64,000 bases of DNA, from assembly GCA_024741835.1 (NCBI GenBank), contig JAENRP010000215.1, positions 1 through 64,000 on the forward strand, in the 5' to 3' direction. Shown in pieces: positions 36,488 through 46,728 of the stretch. Both the position numbers and the translations under genes were made by a program. Under the pieces are notes generated by a model, which searched no databases, was not told the origin of the DNA, and was given only the letters and a program-made list of their open reading frames with translations. The DNA is from Diplocarpon mali. Its lineage: Eukaryota > Ascomycota > Leotiomycetes > Helotiales > Drepanopezizaceae. Position 1 is the stretch's first letter, and each line of letters starts with the position of its first letter.

Positions 36488-36680
36488 TATAGAATAGGCG
36501 GAGTTTCCACTTATTCTAAAGACCCTCTATATAACTCCTACTAAGTTATAGACTCTCCCTTTTCTTTCCGAAGTCTCCTTACTATATATATACTAGATAA
36601 TAATATAATTAATCATCTTTATCCATATTAGCGAGCCTCCTAAGCGACCTAATAAAGGCCCTCCAGCCGACTGCACCACA
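36488..36680 (+). repeat. Copia-2a 3' LTR
   Basis: 193-bp repeat of 29089-29281, TATAGAATAGGCGG to CTGCACCACA. The start is RIP-altered and the end intact. Confidence 0.9.
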
Positions 36681-38801
36681 CTTTTTAATTAGCTAAAAGG
36701 TAAACCTATTTTAATCTACTTTCTACTACCTTTATATAAGAGAAGCCGGTCATTTTAAAGAAACTTTCCCTTAGTTTCAAGTCCGATTCTAATCTGCTAT
36801 AATCTAAAGAGAGGTCTTAAGATCTAAGTAGTTCTTCTTTATATAAAATAAGATTACCCCCTAGCTTAAAGCTACCTATGCCTTAGCTAAGGCCTTTTAA
36901 GGAAAGGACTATACTATTATAATTAACTAATTAAACGCCTTTAATGCCGAACGCTAAAGCAATTAACTTCTTAACCCTTCGATTAAAAGTAAGGCGACCC
37001 TGGTATTATATTAAAAGATATCCGGTTCGCTCCTTAATAAGACTGCTTGCGGTCCAAGCGCTAGAAGTACTACTTAAGTTTCTAGGTCACCTGCCTTAAA
37101 GCCTACTACCCCTTTTTGCCAAGATACGCCAGCTAAGGCTAATTCTCCTACTTTACCTTTTAAGTAAGCTACCTACTAAACTTATAGTAAAACTGGTTAT
37201 TATAAGACCGAGTGTCTCTTTATAAGTAAGATCAATACTTTAGAAGATATAAAAGAAGCTGATCCGACTCTAGACTTAACTAAGAATAAGGTTAAAATAG
37301 AAGAAGATTAGGAAAATGAAGAGGCCTAGGAAAAGACTCCTACTTAAGCTTATAAAAGTGCGACTTATTAAAGCTAGATCTTAACTCTTTAATAGGAAGG
37401 AAGCAATTCTTAACCTCTTATATTATTAGTATAAATAGACTTAAAGTATTATTATTAGCTTTAATAAATACTAAAGCCCTTAATTACCTATTTTTAAATC
37501 ATTCCTTTTTTATATATCTTTTAAAAGCGATTGGCTTTAAAATTCTTCCTCTTCCAGCCCTTATTCCTATTTATAGATTTTAAAATACTATTTGCGCGCA
37601 AGCTACGCACTATATACGCTTTTAATTAACAATTGATAGAAGGCGTATTTATAATTATCCTTAGGTTATCCTCGACCTTGGCTAGCGTAATACTATTATT
37701 AAAGTCAAATAGATACGCCAATTCCGACTTAAACTTGACCTAAAGGAAAACCGATTTATATAGCCTTTGTATTACCCCCTATCTCCTTAATTTGCAAAGG
37801 AAATTGTCATTTGTCTTCCCCCTTTTAAAGGACTTTAGATCCGATCCGATTATTAAGCCGATATCAACTATAGAAAATAGGAAATGGCTATAGATAAAGC
37901 TTAATAGATTAATAGAAGACAGTCTTACGTTAATTTAATAGTTTTAACTAAGCGTAAGATCCTTATTACTATTATTAGGCCAGCGCCCTTGCCTATAACT
38001 AAGCTAGATTTAGGAAAATAGCCTAATACAAATCGATTATAATCTAACCTTATTTATAAATGCCCTAAAGCTATAGTTCCTATTTGCGAAATCAGTACTA
38101 ACGCCTTTTATTATAATATAAAGTATAAGGAGACTAAGTTCTTTTAAACTAGTATTTATAAAATAGATAGGATTCTAAAGGAAAGATATAAGCTTAAGAA
38201 TCCTAATATTGAAAAGCTAATCAACGATCGACTCTTGAAATAGTACCGATCTTTAAGATAAGCCTTCTTAAAAAGGAATGCAAATACCCTCTTCTCCTAT
38301 CGGTACTATAATTATAAGATATAGCTAAAAGGGCCCTTGCCTAACGCCTATTCGCCCCTTTACTATCAATCTACTAAGGAGCTTAAGGTTATAAAGGAGT
38401 ACTTACTTAAGAATTTAAATAAAGGCTTTATCAAGATAAGTACTAGTCCCTTTGCTTTGCTAATACTATTTATAAAGAAGGCCGACAGTAGCCTCCGATT
38501 TTGCATAGACTACTAGAAGCTAAACGCATTAACTCAAAAGGACGCTTACCTGATTCTAAGGATAGACGAGCTTTTAAGGCAAGTATCTAAAGCTAAGATT
38601 TTTATAAAACTAGATATTCGAGCCGCTTTTAATTAGATATAAATAAACCCTAAATTAAAGGAATATACTACCTTTTAAATAAGGTATAGATCCTATAAAT
38701 GCAAGGTTCTCCTATTTAGCCTTTATAACAGACCTAGTACTTACTAGCGGTATATAAATAACGTTCTTTTAGATTACTTAGATGATTTTTATATAGTGTA
38801 T
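36681..38801 (+). pseudogene. Gypsy-2 gag-pol, middle segment (gag end, protease, RT start)
   Basis: Continues the gag begun at 28730. A gag tail lies at 36700-37400. A protease-region frame follows at about 37560-37700. The RT from about 38330 reads IKEYLLKNLNKGFIKIS, then CIDY, KLNALTQKDAY and KLDIRAAFN. It is cut after VY at 38801, exactly in the catalytic box, by element GE-a. GTAT at 38798-38801 is repeated at 48897-48900, and the second half of the box (LNN) follows there. Several TAA/TAG at Gln sites. Confidence 0.85.
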
Positions 38802-39046
38802 TATAAGAGGGAGCAGATAACACAAGAATAGGCCTACGTAAAGACCAAAGACAAAGAGGGAGGAAGCACCATAAGCGGGCTCTCCGAAGATAAGAACTAA
38901 GATAATTCACTAGTTAGGGGTAGAATAGGTGGTTGGCATTGCGCGCTGTCTCTAAGTATAATAGTAGTCCTATATATACCCCTTTCTTAGTCCTTATCTG
39001 ACTATATGACCTATATCATAAGATCCTCTACTTCTAGGTCTTTATA
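38802..39046 (-). repeat. GE-a 3' LTR (left side in window)
   Basis: 245-bp repeat of 48652-48896. Third copy 60941-61187. Contains GCGCGC near its middle and a TATA-like run (TATATATACCCC on the plus strand). Confidence 0.88.
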
Positions 39047-39543
39047 TATATCTTAACTAACTTAAGTAGCGGCCCCTGCTACTATTAATAAAGAATATAA
39101 GACTCTTATAGGTTGAGAATACCAATCCCTATTTATAAAAATAATAAGTGCAAGTAAGATTAATACCTAAAGTCGTAAAGGTAGGGAGAGGAGAGAGGGT
39201 TTTTTTTTTTTAACTCGCAGGTCGGGCCTGCGAGTGGATTTTAAAGAAATATACAAAGGGAGAGGGGGAAGGGAGGGAGGTAGTACAGTAGTAAACGAAT
39301 AAAAATAATAAAAACTCCTTTTTCTCCTTTAGTAATGCGACTCCTAGGCCAGGACCGCGAGTCAAAAGCTCAAAGTTATTAAAGCTATCAAATCGCAATT
39401 TCAAGGAAAATTCGAAGACAATTTCAAGTAATCCTAAGCATATATGCCCTAACCAACTTAAGAGGCGTCCTTGCCGAAGAAAATCCAGGCTTTATATAAA
39501 ATTCGATTGACAATTTAGGAATTCCTTCGATACGGCTGTATAC
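39047..39543 (-). other. GE-a internal 3' region, no clear gene, two strong palindromes
   Basis: Non-coding as far as I can see. It holds a T-run at 39200-39211, then a near-perfect palindrome at 39213-39235 (ACTCGCAGG...CCTGCGAGT), a purine-rich GGGAGAGGGGGAAGGG stretch near 39258, and a second unit at 39340-39362 (ACTCCTAGGCC...CCGCGAGT). TATAC at 39539-39543 is the duplication of Gypsy-1b. Confidence 0.7.
39213..39235. repeat. Best-preserved ACTC...GAGT palindrome (GE-a)
   Basis: 23 bp, ACTCGCAGGTC then GGGCCTGCGAGT. The two halves are reverse complements apart from one position near the centre. Directly preceded by 12 T. The equivalent site in GE-b falls in an assembly gap (61348-61416). 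Confidence 0.9.
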
Positions 39544-39818
39544 TGTTACGACTGGCTCTGGAGCGTATAGTAGGGCGAGAATCGAACGCTGACTATATTA
39601 CCTCAAGAGGTACGCTATATAATTAAGAAGAAAAGATGAAAAAGAAGAGAGAGTCTCTAATAGAGCTCCTTTAGAATAAGTACAGGTGCTTTACTAGCGC
39701 GCACGTGATCTAGCCACCTTGCTACCTTAGTGTGCACCTGACTTCTATACATAATAGACACGTGATATAACTGTATATAACCGTATATATAAACTGTATA
39801 TATAATGCGGCTATAATA
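39544..39818 (-). repeat. Gypsy-1b 3' LTR (left side in window)
   Basis: 275-bp repeat of 46449-46723. Comparing the two shows RIP directly: the partner has GTGCAC units at 46679-46706 where this copy has GTATAT. Confidence 0.9.
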
Positions 39819-42800
39819 CTACCTCCCCCCTTTGAAAAACTGCGCCTACGCAGTTATATCTATAGGCGTATTATCTTCTAGGTCCTTATAATCATCAACT
39901 CTATTATTATATAACTTAAGCTAGCTTAATAGCGCCCTTAGTAGCCTCTTAGCTTAAGGGTTCTTTAGATAAAAATCTCGAATAGTATATGGCGCTATTA
40001 TAGCATTAAAGCATAGGTACTATTTAAGGTCTTTATTAGCTCCTTTCTACTTAATCTAATATTTGAGCTTCTTAGCTTAAATATAAGATTCAATTATTTC
40101 TTCTATCTCTTACTTTTCTTATTCTAGTAATACTTTAATTGGAGTAGGAGGTTCCTAAGCTTAGCCTGGCAAAGGGTTAGGAACGTATTTTCGTAATAAG
40201 TAGGAGTAGAATATAAGGTAGATCGAATAGAGCGAATCAGGCAATTATAGCCTTTAGCTTTCTCTTAGCTTTTCTAGTACTTTTACTAGGCTATACCACT
40301 TATCGGAGAGTTTTCGGCTCGGCCGGTCCAGTTTCTAATTTTTAATACTAATTAATATATTATCTCCTACTATCTAATTAACTAGCTAGCAGTAGAGATC
40401 TATAAGCTATTTTATTTTAGCTTATTATGCTTAAAGAGACAACTAAGCGAATTGGACTACTTTTTAAGCTCTAGTAGCTATGCGGAGCGCTGTTTTACAA
40501 TTTACTCTCTCAATTGCTATTTATAAAGGCTTTAAGTTAATTAAATTCCAAAAGGAGCAAGCCTTATAGCTATTTAGCACTTAGAAAGGGGAAATTTACC
40601 CTAAGGATTTATAAGGCAAGGTCAATTGGGCAATATCTATTAAAGGTAAGAGACGACTCTAATTGTCTTAATAGTATAAGTAGAACGGTCTAAGGCATTA
40701 TTTTAAGTACTAGTTTATAATCTTAGTTTAGCTATCGATATTAAGGTTATAAGCTATAGTTAGCTTAACCTTTATACCTAGTATCTAATAGAGCTCTTTT
40801 TAAAAGGTAGAGACGAATTAGGTGCCTTTATCTAATAGAATTAAGTCAGGCATATTGAAATAGCGTATCTAGTAAATTAAAAACAACTCTATAAGGCCTT
40901 TTGCATTAATTGAATTATAGTATAAAACCGAAACTGCCTTTTTTAATAACCTATCGATAATTATAAGGGCAAAATTATAACTGAGTTCATTAAGCAAAAG
41001 CTTTATAAAATCTATTATCAAATGTTAATAAGCTCGTTTAGGAATTAGCAAGGGTTATAGGAAACCAAGGGTCTTATTATAATAAGCTTTTATTCTTAAA
41101 TAATAATAGTTTTAAATATAAGTGCTAACGTTGCTACTAAGGCTTTTCCAATAGTATTTTCTTCTTACTAAAAGCCTTATTTTCCCAATTCTAGCATATG
41201 CAACGCAAGGTTACTTATATATATAACGAATTAGGGCTATTTATAGTTTAAGAGGTTAGGATAGTACGATAAGTCTATCTTAAAAGAAGAGTTTGCCTTA
41301 GCTGAGTTCATAATTGAGGCTATGGCTCTACGCCTTGTCTTAGAACTTCTATAGCTTAAGGGAGGTCTTATTAGCTTAAATGACTTTATTAATAATATAG
41401 TAATTTACTATATCGTACTTAACCTTAGATATTAGGTCGGCAGGTACCTTTATTAGTGCGATTGGCATAATCGTTACTTGTAAGCTAGGCCTAAGAGTGG
41501 AATTGATCTGCGCTAAAGTTACCTATAGGCCGGGCTTAGGAGTGGAATCGCCTCTAGTAGTAAGTACTTTTATAAAGAGCTTATCATTAGGTAAAAGCTA
41601 CTAGTAGCATAAAGCTCGTTTCCTAGCTTTAAAAGGGGTTAGCTCCTAGTCTTAATATAAGAGTATATCAGCTAGTATATTCGTTATGCCTATTTAGTAT
41701 ATAATAAGGAAGTTGAAATTAGTAAAGAACTCCGCCTAGCGAGCCTATTAAGCTATTAAGTCCTTAGTTGTTATAAAGTACTTAAGGACTTTATAATCTA
41801 TATATACGTATATTATTTTCTAAGCCTTAAGTAGCTTTGCCTTATATTAGTAAAACGATTTAAAAATTGCTAAGAGCTCCTTATTATAAATAAGGTAATT
41901 TAGCTCGGCGTTATTTATAGTCTTTAAGAAGTACCTAATTAGGTAGTAGTTATCGTCTTCCTAAAGCTAGGAGAGTATACTAGCAACTACTCTGTTAAAG
42001 GCATTAGTCTTAAGCCTTATTTGCTTTTAAAGGTAATAGTAGTATAAGATCGGGGTTATTTAAAGGCTTAAGCGCAAAGCTTCTTAAGCTTCCTTATAAG
42101 CGTTATTAAAATTAAAAGGAACGTTTCCTATAAGAGCTATTAAAGGTCGGCAGATATAGCTATAGCTTTAAATGAACCTTTAATAGAAATTACAGAACTT
42201 TAAAAAGCTTTATACACTATGTACATTCTTAGCGTATTTCTACTCTTAAATGACTAAAACCTTATTAAGGTCTACCTTAATTCTATAAACTCTAATAATA
42301 AACCTTAGGAATCTAATCTTAATAACCTTAAACTCACTTTTCTTAATATCTACTTATAAGCTATAGCATTAGAGAATTCCTAAGATCTTCTTAATATAAA
42401 TCTTATAGTTAAGGGAGTTTTCTAAATAGATTAGAATATCATCTAAGTAGGTAGAGTAGAAATCGTTAAGGTAGTTAAAGAGAATATTATTAATAAACCT
42501 CTAAAAGGTGGCAGGCCTATTTATTAGCTTAAATAGCAAAACCTTATATTTATAAGTCCTATAATACGTGCGAAAGGTAGTTAGGTCCTTTGCGTTAGCT
42601 AATATATAGATATAGTAAAAGGCTTATTATATATTGATTTTTATAAAAATACAAGCTTTTAATATATATACTATTATCTTATTAATAAATAGAATCAGGT
42701 AGGGGTCTTTCTTTATTAAGGCGTTTAGTTTCTGATAATTAACGTATAAATGTAAGGAGCTATTAGCTTTTCTAATAAAGAGGATTAGGGCTGCCTAAGG

Positions 42801-45463
42801 GGAACTTAAAGCTTTAATAAATCCTTTATATAAGTTCTTAAGAATATAGCTCTTAACCTTTAAGAGCTATTCGTTAGTAAGGCGGCGAAAGGGTTCGATT
42901 ATTAAATTATTCTCGCCTATTAGCTCAATTTTATAATCTACTCCTAGTCTGGGTTCCGGCAGCTGATTAAAGGCCTAGCAACTAAAGACGTTCTTAAACT
43001 TAGCGTATTAAGGTAAGAGCTTCTAGTCTATTAGCTCATTATTACTCTTATACTTAGCTTGCAGCGCCGAACTAAGGCCAAGGGAGCTAATTTCAGCTCG
43101 CTTAACCGATTCTCAGCGATTGATTTCTTAGCAATTAATTTCTTAATCCAAATTGTAAATAAAGCTTATAAATATAAACTCTTTAAGCGCTAGTTCTTAA
43201 GTTTGTATAGCTTATTTTACTTTAATTATAAAGTGGTAATAGAGGGCGCCGATTACTAAGGCTAAGATTAGGCTAATCTAATAAGCTATCTTTAAAGGAG
43301 CGGTTCTCTTTATTAAAAGAGGGAGCAAAAGGTCTAATACTCTTAATAAGGCCTTCTTTATATAGTTCAGATCTCTTTTTAAGTCTTTAAAAAAACTGCT
43401 ATCCTTAAGTCTATAAGAGGCCACTTGCGGGCTAGGACTAGGAGTAGAATTCAAGTTTGCAATTTTCACTTATAGGCCGGGACTAGGAGTAGGATTCGAG
43501 TTATTACTTACTAGCACTAAGAGCTAGGCTTAAGCCATTCTTAGGTCTTTATCCTTAGCATCTATTATAGCTGCTTAATAATCGATATCTTACTAGGCTA
43601 TTAAAGGTCTTATTAGCTATAAGAGATCAATTAATATATATTGATTAAAGTAGAGGATAATAGGCATATCTTTAAGCTAAGAGATACTATTTTTCCCCTT
43701 TCTATAAGACTGTTTAAGGTTATAGTGCTTTAAGAACTTCCTACCGATTAAAACGTCAATTGCTCTTAAACTTATAATTAAAAAAGGGAAGTTGATTTAT
43801 CGCCTATCAATTATAAGGGTAAGTAAAACGGCGAATCAAATGGTTTCTTCCTTAAGGCTATTATAGCCAATAGGGGTAATCGGTTTAAGCAGTTTAATAA
43901 ACTTCACCTTAAGTCTTTAAGAGAGCTAGTATATTAAAGATATCTTAATAATATTGAAAATATTAGCTCTACTATTAATATAAGCAACTGTTTTAATAAA
44001 TGATCTATTTTAAGCTAGTTCTATAGGAATTAAGAACTGGCGGCCGCCTATTAATAAGCGGGAATCAAAATCCAAGTCTTTTTATAAATTATAACCTATA
44101 CTATAGTAGGAGTCTTTACTATAGTTTAGCAGTTTCCTAATAGTAGGTCGTTTTCTATTTCAACTTTAGCTATTATAAACTCGCCTTACTTCTTTAGCTT
44201 AAGGCAGTCTATTGCATAATAACTAGGAGCTTTGCAATTATAGCAAAGACCAGACGACAGCTTTAGGCTAGTAGACCTTTCTTAATAGGCCGCCGGCAAG
44301 GGGGAACGAGTGCAAGGAGCTAAGGAAGTAGCTATAGCAGTAGGTCTCTATGACTCCCTTTTTAGTATGCTAAGGACGCGGTCCTTTAAAAGGGAGAATG
44401 CGATAGCAAAAGCGACTTATTAAGCGTTATAAGCTTCTTCTTATTTAATATTATAAGCCTCGCAGTCCATAATAGCTAAGAACTCATTTAAAGTAGTATA
44501 ATTATTATTTATTTTATACTTCTTTACTTAAAGGTCGTTCTTTAAAGCTAAGGAGACCTTTTTATAAATATTATCAAACTAGTAAGACTAATCGATCTTA
44601 CTAGTTATAATAAGGGTAACAAACTTAGATCGGAACTTATTATATAATAATAAACCTATAGTTAGCCTATTATATTTAAGCTTAGCAGATTAAATATAGT
44701 TATAATTAAAGAACCTTTGATTTAAAACCTTAAGGATATTAATAATATATATAAACTTATTAGTAAAGATAGGATTTATATATTATAAGATTAAGTTCTA
44801 AGCTTTACTTATTATATACTTAAAGTAGGCAGTAATCTAATCTTCTTTTAAAATAAAGTTGCTTAAGTACTTTTAAATAAATACCTTTATAGCCATCTTC
44901 TAAGCGTTATAAGTGATTTTGCCTTAATAGTTGCTAAAATAGGTTTAAAAGTACTTAATTCGATAGGGGTTAATAGCTAAGACTAAAGGTTTGATAATTA
45001 AGAGATAGTAGTTTAAAGGAGGTAGCAAGTCGGCGGTAAAGGACCGAGTATTCTAAAGGCTAGCACTTAAGGAAGAAGGGGCGGTAGCATTATTTTAAAA
45101 AGCAGTAGCTATAGCAGCGCTTATAAGGTTTGCGATTTCGGCCTGCTAAGCAATTGAAAAGAGAGAGGCTAATATAGTAAAGGTAGATGTTATTAAGGAG
45201 AGTATATCTTCTTCCTTAACTTTAATCAATAGTAATAGGGTATTTTAAGAATCTACTTATAAGCTAAGACTAGGAGTAAAATCTATACTAAGGGAGGGAG
45301 CTTCTTAAGTGGGCTTAGGAGGGGGAATATCTTTAGGAGTAGGGTTGGCAGTAAGGCCTATAGAACTAGTAGTAGTAAGGCCTAAAGAACTGGTGGTAGT
45401 AAGGCTTAGAGAATATGCAGTTAACCTTTTACTTCTTTTAAGTAATATAAGATTAGAAGTTAT
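39819..45463 (-). pseudogene. Gypsy-1b gag-pol polyprotein, RIP-inactivated
   Basis: On the minus strand the expected gag ATG at 45463-45461 is ATA, so the start is lost. Gag runs to about 44000 with the knuckle CYNCKAPSYYAIDC at 44265-44217 (His replaced by Tyr). RT lies around 42850-42000 with an intact YLDD at 42449-42438, then RNase H (to about 41700), integrase (about 41200-40450) and chromodomain region (about 40130-39960). The stop is at 39821-39819, next to the purine tract. In-frame stops occur throughout, so it is not functional despite the intact RT box. Palindromic units in frame: 45255-45277, 43468-43490, 43423-43445, 41521-41543 and 41476-41498. Confidence 0.87.
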
Positions 45464-46448
45464 AAGTACTAACTCTCTTTATATTATCTGGTTTAATCTA
45501 AAGGGACCTAATGCTAAATAGTAACCTATTTAAAAGGGGGAAGATTAGTATAGGCGGAGCTATATACGTTCTTAAAGCCTTCTAGTAGAGTATATATTAA
45601 GGTATTATAGGTTTATAGATCTTAAGAAAGAAGGTTTTACTTTAGGATTACGTCTCTTTACCAATTAGGAGTTGCAATAAAGTTGCCTAAGGGTATAGTG
45701 CAAATCTAAGGAAGTAGGGTCCGAGGATCTAAAGCTTATTACTCTACTAAAGTTGACCTAATCTCTAATAGTATAGTATAACCTACTAAGGCTAATTAAG
45801 TCTTTATATATATATATAGGTATAGATCTCCTAGTTTTATACCTAAGTGTTTCGAAGGAAGGAGTAAGGAGCTTTAAAGAGGTGAAGAGCTTTAAAGAGT
45901 TATAAGAAGAGTTATCGATAAGTATAGGTCGACGGGAGTATAAAGAAGGTCGATGACTTATTCGCAAGGAGGGTTTTTCAAAGAGTCGAGTTGTATTTAA
46001 GGGAAGGAAGGAGTAGGGAGCTTTGAAGAGTAAAAGGAGAGTTATCGATAAGTATAGGTCGATATATTATAAAGTATTTATAAAGGAGGAAGAGGGTTAA
46101 GAAGAGAAAAGTTATTATACTACTTTAAGTAGCAGCCTACGCTAGCGAAGCAAGGGCATAGTGAATAAATTTTTTTTTTTTTTTAAATTAAAATTAAAGG
46201 TGAATTTCCATTTGCAAAATAGAGTAGGTAAGGGGTCGAAAAAACGAGCTGATCTTGTATTCGAAGGTTATTTAGCTTCCTTTAAAAACTAGATTAGTAA
46301 GATCTAGGCGCTATATACGAGTTGCTTAAGGCAATTTGTAGTAGAAGTCGAGATCAAGAGATCAAGTTGCTTAAGGCAGTTCGAAATAATAATTCTAAAG
46401 GTAGTAGATATTAAGCTTCTTAGCAAAGGTTGAGTTGATCTTTTCTTA
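45464..46448 (-). other. Gypsy-1b leader, non-coding
   Basis: Counterpart of 7971-8950. Contains a long T-run near 46168-46184 (A on the element strand), longer than the 13-A run in Gypsy-1a. No gene is seen; open stretches at 45309-45521 (+) and 45758-45967 (-) have no recognisable content. Confidence 0.65.
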
Positions 46449-46723
46449 TATTACAACTAACTCTAAAGCGTATAGTAGGGCGAGAATCGAACGCTGACTA
46501 TATTACCTTAAGAGGTATATTATATAATTGAGAAGAAAAGATAAAGAAGAAGAGAAAGTCTTTAGTAGAGCTCCTTTAAAATAAGTACAAGTGCTTTACT
46601 AGCGCGCACGTGATCTAGCCACCTCGCTACCTTAGCGTGCACCTGACTTCCATACGTAATAGACACGTAATATAACTGTGCACAACCGTGCACGTGAACC
46701 GTGCACGTAATGCGGCTGTAATA
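46449..46723 (-). repeat. Gypsy-1b 5' LTR (right side in window)
   Basis: 275-bp LTR. Near its element-strand start it holds three GTGCAC-containing units (46679-46706), including CACGTG. TATAC follows at 46724-46728. Confidence 0.9.
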
Positions 46724-46728
46724 TATAC

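Larger units (their letters stand above)
29089..36680 (+). mobile_element. Copia-2a, full-length Ty1/copia element inserted in Gypsy-2 gag
   Basis: 7592-bp element with 193-bp LTRs (29089-29281, 36488-36680). The half-initiator-tRNA site GTTATAAGCCCT is at 29282-29293. One long gag-pol frame is followed by an unusually long 3' region (about 1.5 kb) and a purine tract before the 3' LTR. Copia-2b at the right end of the window is a second copy. No clean duplication is seen: TATCG precedes and CTTTT follows the element. The palindromic motif found in Copia-1 was not seen here. Confidence 0.9.
39544..46723 (-). mobile_element. Gypsy-1b, full-length Ty3/gypsy chromovirus on the minus strand
   Basis: 7180-bp element with 275-bp LTRs (39544-39818 and 46449-46723) and TATAC duplications (39539-39543, 46724-46728). 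It is the same family as Gypsy-1a but without an internal insertion, and its key residues are better kept (YLDD, CYNC). LTRs are 20 bp longer than in 1a through extra GTGCAC-type units. It is inserted in GE-a. Confidence 0.92.
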
